Source: Halichoerus grypus
Taxonomy: Eukaryota > Chordata > Mammalia > Carnivora > Phocidae
DNA: 64,000 nt
NCBI RefSeq assembly: GCF_964656455.1
Contig: NC_135722.1
Coordinates: 46,942,628-47,006,627, forward strand
Direction of reading: 5' to 3'
The translations under genes were made by a program, and so were the position numbers. This document shows positions 1 through 12,254 of the stretch, piece by piece (the first letter of the stretch is position 1; each line of letters starts with the position of its first letter). The notes under the pieces were generated by a model. It was not told where the DNA came from. It saw nothing but the letters and a program-made list of their open reading frames with translations, and did no database searches.

Positions 1-1
<1 letters not shown>

Positions 2-45
<44 letters not shown>
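2..45. repeat. (TG)22 microsatellite at the window edge
   Basis: Uninterrupted TG dinucleotides up to base 45. The tract may extend beyond the left edge. Confidence 0.97.
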
Positions 46-46
<1 letters not shown>

Positions 47-740
47 TGGCTGGAAGTGGAGGGCGGGGGTGAACACTTCTGATGGAAAGGGCAGTAAATC
101 TGGAGAGGGAATGGGGGAAGCTGGCTGTGGGGAACACGGAAGCTGGGAATTTTTGCAGAGCTGGGGTTCCAGAGTAGCTGGAGGCCAGTAGTCGTGGGGA
201 GGTGGGTTTGGACACGCTCGGTTTTGCTTGCATTGCTGAATACCTTGCATCTGATGGCCATGAATGCCTTCCTCTGGGAGTAGAGCTGGTCCCACAATAG
301 CCCTCCCCACTCTGCATCTGTATCATACCTGTGTGATTCTTGTCTGTCAGGGGTCCTGGCCTAGAGTGTTCTGGGGCAGAGGCACTGGGTCTGAGAGGTG
401 GGCTGGCCAGCCAAGCCTCACCTCCCAGTTTGCTGGCTCCTTGAGGAGGAGAAGGAGCACGTTTGTAGCTGCCGGTGCCGCTGGCACAGCTGTGCAGGTG
501 TCTGTGCCCCGGCAGCTTACAGAACCTTCTCACGGGTGCCCTGCCTCTTTGGGGTTTGAGAACAGATGGGGCTTAATTTGAAGCAGACCTACCTCAAGGC
601 CCCAAATCTGAAATGTATATTATAAAACTATTGCTAGTCTTGGCTCGTCTTCCCTCTGTGTCTCTCTCTTCCCTTTATCTTCCCCTCACTGTCAGGGATT
701 GTGAGCAGCTGGGGCCATCACATTGACGGATCAGGACATT
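46..740. other. Unique sequence, nothing recognised
   Basis: An open frame at 264-581 (+) has no recognisable family, splice context or start context. It is treated as chance. Confidence 0.5.
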
Positions 741-753
741 AAGACTGGAGCTA

Positions 754-955
754 GGGCTGCCTGGGTGGCTCAGTCGTTAGGTGTCTGCCTTCGGCTCAGG
801 TTGTGATCCCAGGGTCCTGGGATCGAGCCCCGCATCGGGCTCCCTGCTCCGCGGGAGGCCTGCTTCTCCCTCTCCCACTCCCCCTGCTTGTGTTCCCTCT
901 CTCACTGTGTCTCTCTCTGTCAAATAAATAAATAAAATCTTAAAAAAAAGAAAAA
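754..955 (+). mobile_element. Can-SINE, full length, with perfect target-site duplication
   Basis: The tRNA-like head (gcctgggtggctcagtcgtt) is followed by the CT-rich middle and an AAATAAATAAAATCTT tail with an A-rich end. A 13-bp duplication aagactggagcta flanks it at 741-753 and 956-968 without mismatch, which suggests a young insertion. Confidence 0.95.
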
Positions 956-968
956 AAGACTGGAGCTA

Positions 969-1900
969 AATACCACTGTGCACATTGCCCTGATGCGTGC
1001 AGGCTCATCCTTAGAGAAGAGGTGGATTTGAACCTGTGATGATAGAGAGGGCCTCTCCGCCCCAGAGTGGGTGAGAGCAGGAAGGAAAAGGGGGGAAGGT
1101 ACTTCAGGAGTTGGGAAGAGTATTGATTCCACCCCTTCCCTTTCCCCTCCTGTGCCCCCCAACATTTCCTGTGAATGGTCAAGGGCAGGAGAGAAAACCA
1201 AGATCTTGCCTCTCAGCCTTTATTTAGTACTTTTTTTTTCCAGCGGTAACCAGCATTGTGATGCAGATATTGTATCAAGCTTGTTTGCTGCCTGAAGGAA
1301 CCTATAATCTCAGGGAGAGACAAAATTTGTTAAACAATTAGGATATCAAAGATCTTAGCTGTGTTTGGTTACTAACTGAATATATTTATAGTTCAGGAAT
1401 GAGGAAGTTGTGTCTTAAAACTATAGGAAAGCTTTCTTGGAGTAGGCAGAATCTTTTCTGGTCTTTGAAAGTTAGATTGACTTTATATAAGCAAAGGAGA
1501 GGTAGGAAGTGTTCTGGAGGTGGAGAAGAGCAAGAACATAGAATGTGGCATGGTCAGGGTCACTGTGATGATCTGCCTTGGGAGTGGGAGGTCTGGCAGC
1601 GCAGAGCTGGGAATTTGAACCCTGGAGCTTCTTCCTTGGTGCATCGGAGATGGAAGTGAGGCAGTGGAGGTGGGATTTTGTGGAAATCAATCACTCTTGT
1701 AGAAGAAAGTAGGGTAATTTTGGAGAGGACAGAGACTGGCAGTAAGGAGACCTACTAAAGAGTATGGGACATCAGCAACAGGAATAGAGATGAAGGGGGT
1801 AAGTCCTAGAGAATATTTAGAAGTAGAACAAGTAGGACCTAGACATGGGATGTGAAGGATGAAGTTGAGGGAAAGGCAGAAGATGTTAGAATGTCTGCCC
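969..1900. other. Unique sequence, nothing recognised
   Basis: Short open frames occur on both strands (for example 920-1201 minus, which runs out of the SINE tail). None has a family resemblance. Confidence 0.45.
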
Positions 1901-1909
1901 TATCAGAGT

Positions 1910-2115
1910 GGTTGTTTATAAAATGCTTTACACTTTTCAAAGCACTTTTTCATTCAGTAAGTATCTCAGAATTGTGTGGGCTCTTACATCTCATCTAGTC
2001 TGGCTTCATTTTCCAGATGGAGATTAGAACCAAGAAAGGGGAAGGTGCTATTCCCAACTCACACAGCTATTTAGTGGTAGAACGGGGCCTCCAGTCTCAG
2101 CCCTCTATCCCCTAG
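1910..2115 (-). repeat. MIR-like ancient SINE remnant
   Basis: The run cattttccagatggagatta, then a caagaaaggggaagg block, then tcacacagctatttagtgg, follows the order of the MIR core in antisense. It is diverged. Confidence 0.5.
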
Positions 2116-2587
2116 GGGAATTTGAAGAGAAGAGTACATGGAGGAAGGATGTGGGATCAGGGAAGAGTCCTGTCTAGTTGGGTGACATTAGGTGATTACT
2201 CATCTCTGAGCAAAATGAAGCTTACTCAGAAACATTCAGACCAGATGAGTGATTTTACTACTAAGAGTTTTTTTTTTTTTTTTGAGAATTACTAGACAAG
2301 GAAGATGGATTCCTTGGGTCCTTTTAGTTCTGAGATTCTTAAGAGTGCACAAAAATGTATATGAAAAGTACTGAATTGGGTTTGCTGGGAGATGGGCTGG
2401 TTTCCAGTGTGGTACTTTTCTAAGGGAATTTTGAGAGTAATTTGACTCCACGTGATTTTCACCTTATGTGCTGACCACAGAACCTAACTGTGGGCAGTGA
2501 TAATCAGCAGCCAAGAACTCAATATTTGCAGAGTTATATTTATGGCTCTGTTTGCATTATCCACTTCCTCTCTCCCCTTCTCCTCCT

Positions 2588-2589
2588 AC

Positions 2590-2625
<36 letters not shown>
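2588..2625. repeat. (CA)n microsatellite
   Basis: About 18 CA units, followed by a 120-bp CT-rich stretch. Confidence 0.96.
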
Positions 2626-2626
<1 letters not shown>

Positions 2627-2982
2627 TTTCCTCCATTCCCCTCTTTCTCTCTCCTTCTTTTCCTCTTTTATTCTTTCTCCTTTACTGCTTTTCTTGTCCA
2701 TCACCCCATCCTCCATCCCTGTCCTTTCCATTCTTGTCCGTCTTGTTGTCTAAACAACTTCCTGTGTTGGAGCGACTTTACCTCTTCGTTGAACTCAGAC
2801 ATGACTATAGCAAAGCCGTGGAATATCCTGATGCAGTGGAATCACTGTGGAATATCCTGCTTTGTCTGTATCCCTGATGTGGTGACTGGCGCCCAGTGAT
2901 CAGAGCCAGAATCTGGACCTTTCCTTACCTTCACTCAGTCATCCTTCACGTTCTTGTTTTCTGTTAAAATAGCTCCTGATCT

Positions 2983-3178
2983 GGGGATGCCTGGGTGGCT
3001 CAGTTGGTTAAGTGGCTGCTTCGGCTTGGGTCCTGATCCCAGGGTCCTGGGATGGAGCCCTGCATCCAGCTCCCTGCTCAGCGGGGATCCTGCTTCTCCC
3101 TCTCCCTCTGCCCCTCCTCCCTCCTTGTTCTCTCTCTCTCTTTCAAATAAATTAATAAAAAAAAATCTTAAAAAAAAA
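2983..3178 (+). mobile_element. Can-SINE
   Basis: Head gatgcctgggtggctcagtt, CT-rich tail and poly-A. The flanks aaaatagctcctgatc (2966-2981) and aaaatggctcctgatc (about 3179-3194) form a target-site duplication with one mismatch. Confidence 0.93.
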
Positions 3179-3194
3179 AAAATGGCTCCTGATC

Positions 3195-4265
3195 CTCCTT
3201 CCTTATGTCCATTCTCATTGCCCATACATCAGGGGAGAGCAGAGAGAGAGGTCATGGTTGAAAAAAGAGAAGCAGAGATGAGGGTCACCTTTGGTGTCCT
3301 CAGAAGCATTTTGCGAACCTGCAGCTCCCAAGTAGAGTCTTCATGTTTGTTTGTCACAGTCTGGCAGCTCTCTCTCGTTTTGTGGCCCTCTGTGATTGGC
3401 TGCTGGCTGTGCTTCTGCCGGCTGTGTCTGGACACACCCTGAGTCTGAAAAGAAAAAACAAGAATTTAATAAGCAGTGGTTATTCTCTTGGGAGGACATA
3501 GAGTCAGGCCTCATCTTCTCAGTGAATTTTCCCCAAGTAGACTTCCTCTTCTCAGCTCCTGGGGGCCTTTTCCTTGGAAGAGGTGTGTCCCACGCACCTC
3601 AGCTGTTCTGCATTCGCATGAGTGGCTTCAGTCTTTCATCACCTTGAGGACTCTCTAATGATTGACTTCCTTTGCTTGCTCAGGTTTCAGGAGAGCCAGC
3701 GTCTCTGAGGTACAGCCTATGGAGTCCCACAGCTTAGGAGAAGGAAGCCTTCTGCTGGCATCTGCTGTGCTGGGGACAGTGGTCCTTAACCCTTTGTTTT
3801 TTGTACTCTGCCCCCTCGCCTCCCAGTCATTTAGCAGCGTTAGCCAACCAGTTACGGGGGCTTTAGGCAATTGTGTTAACCCAGGGAAAGGAACCCTGAC
3901 ACTGAGGAAATAATAGGCTTTCTGAAATCTTTCTTTCCTTCAAAAGGCTAAGTGGTACTCTAATATGTTCCTTGACATCCTCAGGAGTAATGCTCAGGAA
4001 TTCCCCCAAATATGCTGTTCTCAGACTTCCAAACAAGCATCCTTCTGTTTCTGTCCTTCAAGGATCTTAAATTGCTCTCTTCTCTCCCTTCACATTCCTC
4101 TGTTTTCCCCTCATCATCTTATCTATCTTCCCTTCCTTGCAACCTGGGGCTTAATTTTTCCCCCTATTGCATAGGTTCCTCTATATTGATCTCTAAGTGA
4201 ATGAATGTTTGAAAGCACCTCTTTGTACACAAAAGGCAACTCCCTCTATTTTACATAAAAATGGG
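3195..4265. other. Unique sequence, nothing recognised
   Basis: No repeat family or convincing exon seen. Open frames of up to about 80 codons occur on both strands and overlap each other. Confidence 0.45.
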
Positions 4266-4288
4266 ATACACCTAGTGCATGTATTGTT

Positions 4289-4708
4289 TTCTTTTTAGAT
4301 TTATTTATTTTATTTTTATTTTTTTTTAAAAGATTTTATTTATTTATTTGACAGAGAGAGAGAGACAGCTAGTAGGGAACACAAACAGGGGGAGTGGGAG
4401 AGGGAGAAGCAGACTCCTGGCTGAGCAGGGAGCCCGATGCGGGGCTAGATCCCAGGACTCTGGGATCATGACCTGAGCCGAAGACAGATGCTTAACGACT
4501 GAGCCACCCAGGCGCCCCAAGATTTATTTATTTATTTAAGAAAGAGAGAGCACGAGTCGGGGGAGAGCCAGAGGGAGAGGAGAGAGAAGCAGACTCCCCA
4601 CTGAGTGTGGAGCCTGACATAGGGCTCAGTCTCAGGACCCCCGAGATCATGACCTGAGCCAAAATCAAGAGTCGGAGGCTTAACTGACTGAGCCACCCAG
4701 GCACCCCT
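4289..4708 (-). mobile_element. Can-SINE (outer) interrupted by a second Can-SINE
   Basis: The outer antisense SINE is flanked by a perfect 18-bp duplication, cctagtgcatgtattgtt, at 4271-4288 and 4709-4726. Its A-tail region (T-rich on this strand) was split by the inner element at about 4312-4518, and its body continues from about 4519 to 4708. Confidence 0.92.
4312..4518 (-). mobile_element. Can-SINE (inner, nested)
   Basis: Complete antisense SINE ending in caggcgcccc. It is flanked by AT-rich agatttatttattt copies derived from the outer SINE tail, so it inserted after the outer copy. Confidence 0.9.
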
Positions 4709-4729
4709 CCTAGTGCATGTATTGTTAAG

Positions 4730-6470
4730 GAGCTAATCGTTCTAGAAACTCCTAGGTTCTTATCCTTGGGGAAAAGAGAGAGAATGGTTTAAAAAAATGG
4801 CATCTTGTACTATAGGATGTTGCAGTTTATTTAGTGTGACACTCATCTGCAGACCAGGGCCTCCTTCCATGTCCCTAGGATAAGAACTGGGTTTTGAGGG
4901 ACTGCTGCTCTTCTGTCTTACTGATTCTTCTTAGGTACCTAGAAGAAGCATCATAGTTTTCCATTATGGGAGATAAGCTGGTATGTATATATCCCAGCAA
5001 TGCCTGATGGAGCTGAAATGCTGCATTCCTGCTGTCTAATGTTTCCGTTAGAATAGTCAAACCCGAGTCCTTGCTCACCAACAGCTATCATATGACGACT
5101 TAGTATAGAAGGCTAAAGATCCACAAGAATTCACTCTAATAGTTAAAAATATCACTTTGTAATTCTGATCATGATGAACCATAGTTCAGGGAGATGATGT
5201 GTTAAGAATTGTTGAGATTCCTGAGCTTCTCTGTGTCCTTACTAAAGCTTGGGTGGTCAGAGCCCCAAATGGGAGGTTCCAGTGTGAATAGCAGCAAGGA
5301 CAAAGGGCTGATCAGGCAGGGCTCAGCTGGCTCTTCTTCTCAGGAGCTTTCTTTACCTCATCTAGCCACCAGTCCCCTGAGATGATTCCATAGGGATAAA
5401 AGTGGTATCTTCGTGTTCTGCAGGAGGCCTTGAGAGCCTCATGAACCAGACGGACATGTTAGCTTATTTCTCAGCTTAAGGGGCTCCATAGACTTGATTT
5501 TCTTTTTTCCTTCAGTATACTTGCCTGAGATGTTATTAAGACTCCATTTACCCCTGGGTCTGCAAATACAGTGTGTTCCCCTGAACGTGCTATTGTTCTA
5601 ATGGGAATGGAGCAGAGTAAAGACATGGACCTCATTTGATCTGGGCTCTGTATTTTAGTCAGTGAAACTAAAAACCACATTGACTCATCAGTTGACTCAT
5701 ATTGAACCATTTCTCAAGTCTCCTTCACTTCTACCATCTTCATCCTGTTGTTAGTGTAGTTTTTTTTCCTAAACTTGAGTAAAATAGTATCTTTTTTTTT
5801 TTTTTAAATGTCATCTTGCTATATTAACCTCTGGTTCCAGTTTGTGGAGGCCTTTCTTCCTGATTCTCTCTAGTATATTAATTATTCCTCCCATTTAGTT
5901 TGCCATAGGCATTTTAGATAAGCATGTCTTCCCCTAATTATTGATTAAAAACAACCGTGATAGGATCTAGAACCGATGAGAAGTGGCCAAACTTCTGGGG
6001 AGTTCCAGAGCACTTCTTCCTAGTTGATATTGATCCATTTTGCAGCACCGTTTGGTCCCAGCTGTCCTGAGTTACCGGACCATCCAGTTGCCAGTGTATT
6101 TCTGTTTTATCCTTAAGATCAAGAGGAGTTTTTCTGAAGTCCAGAAAAATTGTGTCCCTGGCATTCTTTGATATATGTGTGTGCATATGGATGTGTTTAT
6201 TTATATGATATATAACATATGTCATATACAAATATATATCATGGAAATAGGTATGCATATTATTTTTGAAACCCCAAACTATTGTTTATAGACCACTTGC
6301 TATCTATCACTGTGTGTTTCACATATATTGTCTCCTTTATTCTCTATAATAATTTTATATTAGCTTTTTTAAATGAAAGTAATAATAACATGTTTTAGTA
6401 TGACTTGTACTTAATCTCTAGTGGCTGGTACTTCCTCCTGCATGTCCTTGCCACTTTTCATATTTCTTTG
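4730..6470. other. Unique AT-leaning sequence
   Basis: The run 6165-6245 is rich in TATA and CATA steps. No repeat family is named and no exon seen. Confidence 0.45.
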
Positions 6471-6479
6471 TTCTGGAGT

Positions 6480-6625
6480 TTTGCTTGTGATATTGCTTAT
6501 TTAATAAATATTTACTGAGTACTTGCTATGTGTAAAGAAAGCACAGCATTATAGCCTGTTGGGAATTCAAAGCTAATAAGAAATGATCCTATTGCTCAGA
6601 AGAGCTTATATGTAATTAAAAATAT
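6480..6625. repeat. Ancient interspersed repeat fragment (family not named)
   Basis: The series aaatatttactgagtacttgc, then tatgtg and agagcttatatgtaa, matches the start of the ancient repeat seen more completely at 12255-13010 and 26700-27180. Confidence 0.35.
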
Positions 6626-7094
6626 GAATGGATGAACAATCGTTTGGTGGGGGAAGGAGGGAAAGCAAAAGAACTCAGAAGAGAGAGTCCTGAGTGTGAA
6701 TGGAGTGCTGAAGCTAGCCCACTTACAGGTTCTGAATGGAAAACTCTAGAAGCCATAGTAGTGGTATGTTCCATGTCAGAACCTTTTCAGAAAGCTGGAA
6801 GGTGTCCAGTTGACTGACTTAAATCCTATCCCAGCACTTTGTTGGAGTGTCTTCCTTCTTCACTTGTATGTGTTTTTGTAGTGTAGTGTAATTATAGGTT
6901 TGTAATGCACAATTAGCATTGCCTGATGCTGTTAAAGTCTTCACAGTCATCACTTAAGGTTAATTTTCAAATAAGTAATACATGTATGTGTTGTAAATCC
7001 AAACGGTGCAAAAAGGTGTACTATGAAAGCAAGTCTTCCACCTTCTTTCCTCTTCCCCTAGAGCCAGTCGCGGTCACCAGCTTGGGGACTGTAT

Positions 7095-7245
7095 CATTTA
7101 ATGGCCACACAATAGTCCAGTGCAGCTTCTCAGACTGCAGGTCGTCATTAGTGGGTTGGAAAATCAATTTAGTGGGGGCTGTACAAGCTTTGTTGGCTTT
7201 CTTAATGAAATAGATTAAGATAGCATCACACATGGTAAAGATAAA
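7095..7245. repeat. Possible old DNA-transposon fragment
   Basis: The phrases ttctcagactgcaggtcgtc, attagtgggttggaaaatca and atttagtggg resemble a mammal-wide hAT-type element recalled from memory. Diverged and uncertain. Confidence 0.25.
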
Positions 7246-7369
7246 CACCATTTTGAGAAAACTTTTTGGTTCAGTTTTATACACACACACACATGCCCTC
7301 TCATACATGTGCATATGACATTACTATATTACATACGTATTTTTTACTCTGGGTCTTGGTCAAAACATC

Positions 7370-7700
7370 CTTGAAATTTACCAATCATACTTCGGAAGTT
7401 TTTTTCTTAGGATAACTTTCTAGAAGCGAGGATACGATACTGAGTCAAAGAATATGAGCACTTTAATTGATTTAGCCAAGTTACTTTCTAAAAGCTATGT
7501 CCCATTTACTATCTAATAATGCCATCTGTATTTTATTTAGTATAGGTTATTTTTATTTTAACACAGACATTTTTCTATGCGTTATATATGTGATATATAT
7601 TTTTTAACAAAATGGGATAATTTATTACTTTTCTCAAAGTAATATAAAATGAACACTTTCCTATTTTACTAAATATTCTTCTACAGCCACAGTTCTCATT
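7370..7700 (-). repeat. Old L1 3' region fragment, antisense
   Basis: Phrases such as acatttttctatgcgttat and ctaaatattcttctacag correspond to the antisense 3' part of older L1 elements. Heavily diverged. Confidence 0.4.
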
Positions 7701-7809
7701 CTGGGGGCAGTTTTTCTTGGATGTAGGGTGTGAGGAGTGACTGCTCTAGTTCTTCTCGAACTTGAGCCATTCTTACCCATTCCTGTGATTTATACTGTAT
7801 ATACTTTTT

Positions 7810-8026
7810 TTAAAAAAATATTTTATTTATTTTGAGGGAGAGAGAGAAAGAGAGAGGGAGTGCATGAGCGGGGGGAAGGGCAGAGGGAGAGGGAGAGAGA
7901 GATCTCGACCAGACCCCCACAGCTGAGTGCAGAGCCTAACATGGGAGTCGATCCCATGACCTTGAGATCACAACCTGAGCCAAAATCGAGTCGAATGCTC
8001 AACCGACTGAGCCACCCAGGCACCCC
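7810..8026 (-). mobile_element. Can-SINE
   Basis: Antisense body from aaaatattttatttatttt to accgactgagccacccaggc. The duplication tgtatatactttt lies on both sides (from 7796 and 8027). Confidence 0.94.
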
Positions 8027-8059
8027 TGTATATACTTTTATTTACTGATCTTTAAATTG

Positions 8060-8570
8060 GCTTTTTAAGAGCTTTTTATTTTTAAATAATTTTAAACTTA
8101 CAGAAAAGCGGCAGAGACAATACAAGTTCCCCTAATCTTATAGAACTATGGTACAAGAAGTTTAGTAATAGTGTAATGTCAACTATAGACTTAATTTGGA
8201 TTTCATTAGTTTTTTTTATTCCAGGATCTAATCCAGACTCTCACATTACATTTATGTGTCATGTCTTCTTAGTCTCCTCCAATCTGTGACAGTTCCACAG
8301 TCTGTCCTTGTCTTTTATGACCTTGAGACTTTTGAGGGTATACTAGTCAGGTATTTTATAGAATGTCCCTCAAATCAGGTTTGTTTGATATTTTCTCATA
8401 ATTAGATTGAGGTATGGATTTTTGGGAAGAATGCCACAGAAATAAAATGCCCTTCTTAGTGCATCATGTCGGAGTACATGATGTCAGTATGTCTTATTAA
8501 TAGTAATGTTACCTTTGATCACTTGGTTAAGATAAAGTCTGCTAGGTTTCTTCATCATCAAGTTTTTGTA
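8060..8570 (-). repeat. Old L1 3'UTR fragment (L1M class), antisense
   Basis: Recognised by tgtccttgtcttttatgacc, gtcaggtattttatagaatg and cttaaacaat-like phrases, through gatcacttggttaagataaa. This is a familiar 3' segment of old mammalian L1. Subfamily not assigned. Confidence 0.5.
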
Positions 8571-8699
8571 TTTATGCCTTTGTAATTAATAAACATTTTG
8601 GGAGAGATACTTTGAGACTGTGTAGGTTCCTTATTTCTCTTTAAACTTTTACCCACTAATTTTAGCAAAACAAAACTGAAAGCAAACAAAAAACATACA

Positions 8700-9035
8700 C
8701 AGTTGACCTTTGAACGACATGGGTTTGAACTGTGCAGGTGCATTTATACATGGATTTTTTGGATAAATACATTATAATACTGTGGATGTATTCTCTTTTC
8801 CTGTGATTTTCTTGATAGCATTTTCTTTTCTCTAGCTTACTTTATTGTAAAAATATGGCATATAATACATATAACGTACAAAATATGTGTTAATGACTTT
8901 ATGGTATTCGTGAGACTTCCAGTCTGCAGTAGGCTCTTAGTAGTTAAGTTTTTGGGAAGTCAAAAGTTATATGAAGACTTACAACTGCACAGGGGGCCAA
9001 CACCCCTAACTCCAACGTTGTTTGTGGGTCAACTG
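8700..9035 (+). mobile_element. MER2-like Tigger DNA transposon, near full length
   Basis: 336 bp with visible terminal inverted repeats: the left end begins cagttgacctttgaacgaca and the right end finishes gtttgtgggtcaactg. Length and termini fit the non-autonomous MER2 family (about 345 bp). A TA follows the right end, but the left TA is not intact. The element has no coding capacity. Confidence 0.75.
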
Positions 9036-9334
9036 TACCTTCTTTAGCATTGGTCTAATCAATGAGATCAGTGAAAATGGGGTTAATAGCTGGTTATGTT
9101 TTTTTCTTATGAACATTAAGATAAATATAAAAGTATTTAACATTTTTAAAATGTTTGTCCATATACCACTTATAATCAATCATCTTCTGTACACGTCATA
9201 CCTTGGGAACCCTGGACCACTCTGAGGTGCTAAGCACCAAACGGTTTAGGTTTTGTGGTGATATTATTGATCCCTTATTAATTAGATTGACTAGTTGGTT
9301 GGTTTCATTAGTTCATATATTAAAAATGTATTAA

Positions 9335-9560
9335 TTGTGCTTGGTACAGAGTCCTAAACTAGAATTCAGAGTTAAGACATAGTTCTTGCCCTAAAGAATA
9401 TTATAGGCTTATAGGCTAGTAGGAGAATTAAGTTGAATAAGCCTTGTACACTAAAATACAAGGCAGTGAGCAGGGCTAACAATGGAGTAGTAGACTGTTT
9501 CAATGCGTTATAAGGACTATGGGTAGAGAATCCAGTCCAGGCAGGGAAAATCGGGGGAGA
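9335..9560. repeat. Ancient interspersed repeat fragment (family not named)
   Basis: The order of cagagttaagacatagttct, ttgccct, and later a caatgcgttataaggac block matches the 5' part of the repeat at 26700-27180. Confidence 0.3.
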
Positions 9561-9639
9561 TGGCATGGAGGAGGTGACACAGTCTGGGCCCACATCTCCC
9601 ACATCTTTGCCCAGATCCTTATTCTGAGGAGTACTTTTT

Positions 9640-10930
9640 CATTCAGGCTCAAGGTATTTTTTTGGTTATATCATGGAAAAGCCATTTGAGTCCACATTCT
9701 TCTTATTCCCCCATCTCCTTTCCCCCCACTTTGTGCTCTACCTCCCCTATCATCAAGCTTTGGTCGTGACAGGTTAAGGTCTTGATTGAGCTCAGAGTTC
9801 TAAGGCAAGTAAGCATGAGAAGCCCATTCTGGAAAGGTAAAATGGTGCTTTTAGAAAGGGTCTGGAATATTGCCTCCTCAGTCCGGTCTTTCCTGGTCCC
9901 AGGCTGTGTTTCTATGGCCCAGTGTTAAAATGCTCAGACTTAACAAGGGACAGTAGTCAGTGGTCTGTGGATTTGAGAGATTCTAGGAAGCATTGTGACA
10001 GATACTCCAAGAGACTGGATCAAGCCACGAGTATCTTGTGCCCTGGGGATCTGAATTTTGAGTTTCATATTGAGAGTTGTGAACTGAGTAGAGGTGAACT
10101 AGGGCTGGGAGGCTGACAGACCAAAGGAGAGTGTGCTCAACCCAGCACGAAGATGTCCAAGAGCTGCTTCGTCACAGGGCAGTGGGATCCAGGATAGTTA
10201 CAGGCTGAATCCCACACTCTTTTAGTTCAGAGCCTTAGTGTTGGGTGGGAGGCAGGTGGGATTAGGTCAGGAGTAAGGACCCCAGAGAATTTCCTCTCAT
10301 AAAATGCCAGGACTTGAGCACAGCACGGCCCTTTCATCTGTGCAAGCAGAAGCAGAGTATGTGTAGCAGTGGCCGGCGCACTGGAGGTCCTGCTGGATGT
10401 GGCTCCTGACAGAAGCAGGAGAAGGCTGGCATTGCCATCTGGACGGAGACAGCTGTTTTGTTGATTCACAGGTGCTGTAGAGCCCATGAGGAGACTGCTT
10501 GATTGGAAGTATTATCTTCCAGGAGAACTTAGATATTGCCAATTCCTCTGCTTTGTAAAAGCGGCTTTGTCTCAGACCGTTGGCTAAGGAGTGAGTCCCT
10601 GGCAGAGGCTCAGTTTCCTTCCAAGGCACTTCCCAGGTCATTTCCAAACTTCCCCATCCTGTGTTTGGCATCTTTCTTCTCTTTTCAGCCTTCTTTAGGC
10701 AAGAAGCCTGAATCTCCCATCTTCTCCTCCAGAAGAGGCTGCCTTTTATGGGGCTGGTCTTCTGTCTGGTCCCAGGCAGAGGACTCCAAAGCCCCAGGCC
10801 AGGGGCTCTGCTGAAAGTCTTGGAGGAGACTCTGGAGCCTCTGAAACAGGAAGTCTTCCTGAAATCAGTGGGACTAGGTGACTGGGACAGAACAGTTGTA
10901 CTGGGCAACTGCAACAGAACATTCAAGTTG
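9640..10930. other. Unique sequence with a 209-codon chance ORF
   Basis: The longest open frame in the window is here (10297-10926, minus). Its translation has no recognised domain, signal peptide or repeat, and other frames are open over the same DNA. Treated as non-coding. Confidence 0.5.
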
Positions 10931-10934
10931 TAAG

Positions 10935-11110
10935 GACCGTTAGAGAACAGCTAGTTCCAACAGCCCAGCAGCCCAGCAGCCCTCTTGTTACGTGCAGGGA
11001 AAAGCGGAGGCCCTGAGCGGGGCAGGGACTTGCTCAAGATCTCACCACCCTGGCAACCAGGACCTGGGCTCCAGTCGACCGAATCCTTCTCTACTCCTGC
11101 ATTTCCTAAA
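10935..11110 (-). repeat. Possible MIR remnant
   Basis: The phrases gcagggaaaagcggagg, gggacttgctcaagatct and cctgggctccagtcg follow antisense MIR order but are diverged. A short CAGCC repeat precedes them. Confidence 0.35.
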
Positions 11111-11519
11111 GGGCTCTTGTGTAAGCCTGCCTGCTCACACGGCAGCCAGAGCCCAGTGCAGAACCAGGCAGGACACATGCCGGATTCCCCCACTACTTGG
11201 GCAGAACTAGATGCCCCCTGTGCAGGGGTGGCTGGACTCCACGGTCTGGTGGCAACTGGGAGCTCAGCTCCCAGAGGCAGCTGAAGTTACACTGCATCTC
11301 TTAGGCCTTCTGGGATCCAACAGGTAATATCAAAACAACAGCTTACTTTTCTTGAATTCCTTTGATCCCAAAGTAAGGAGTGACTTTAAAAGATTTACTC
11401 TGCTCCTATGTTTTTAGGTTTCTGTATAAGTCTTTGCACTCAGATTCACTTATCTTATGGAGGGTACAGCTTCTGTTTTTGCTTTTAAAAGTCTTTTTCA
11501 AAGATTGATTTATCCCACA

Positions 11520-11800
11520 CACATTAATAGATTGCCCACTGTGAATGAAATAATAAAGTTAGTAGACCTTATGGGGCTCATGACTGTACGAATATGAATG
11601 ACAGTGATAAAGTGCTATGAATACCATGATAAAGCCATCTTCAAACTGCTGTGGGATTGCAGAGCAGACAGATTCTGATAAGAGATCAAGAAATATTTCA
11701 CAGGGGAGGTGATCACTGAGTTGGGCCTTGTAAGATTTTGCTTGTTGGGGAGGAGGAGGTCCTCCGATAAAGGTAACAGCATGAGCAGTGGGGAGGGAGT
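11520..11800. repeat. Ancient interspersed repeat fragment (family not named)
   Basis: cccactgtgaatgaaataat, gataaagtgctatgaat and caggggaggtgatcactgag match internal phrases of the copy at 12255-13010. Confidence 0.35.
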
Positions 11801-12254
11801 GGTGGGAGAGTCAGGGCACAGTTAAATTATAAAACATAAGATGACTTTTTAAAGGAAAAATGTATTTTTCATAAGCACAGTGACCTGCACGATGGAGGTA
11901 AGAGAAAAATGTTACTGTCCCTGAATGGAGCTGACCTGAGAGATCCTTCTCATCTATGGGAGTTGGGCCATTCCTGCACCCCGCTCGGTTTGGCAGTGAC
12001 ACTGGTGGAGGAGTGCCTGTAGTGGGTGATGGGAGAGGCCATAAAACCCTGGAGCGCGTCCCTAGAAGAGTGACCTTACGAGGAAATTTCTGGGAAATAA
12101 ACCACAGGGAGACTTTACAGGAATTTTTGGTCAAGCCCACAGGCAAGGCACATGAGGAGAGGAGATGTAATTATAGTCTGTAAGTCTATGAAAAGAAACA
12201 ATGAGTGGCATGAAATAGCTGTTCTAAGTTTCTTCTTCCTGCAGGACAAGACAA

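Noticed and set aside
744..955. tRNA-like promoter boxes in the Can-SINEs
   Set aside because: They derive from tRNA-Lys but have lost the cloverleaf, so no tRNA gene is called here or in the other SINEs.
2490..2899. His-Thr repeat frames
   Set aside because: They translate the CA microsatellite and the following CT-rich DNA.
10297..10926. 209-codon open frame on the minus strand, the longest in the window
   Set aside because: No recognised domain, no splice or promoter context, and overlapping open frames in other phases. A frame of this length is plausible by chance in 64 kb.
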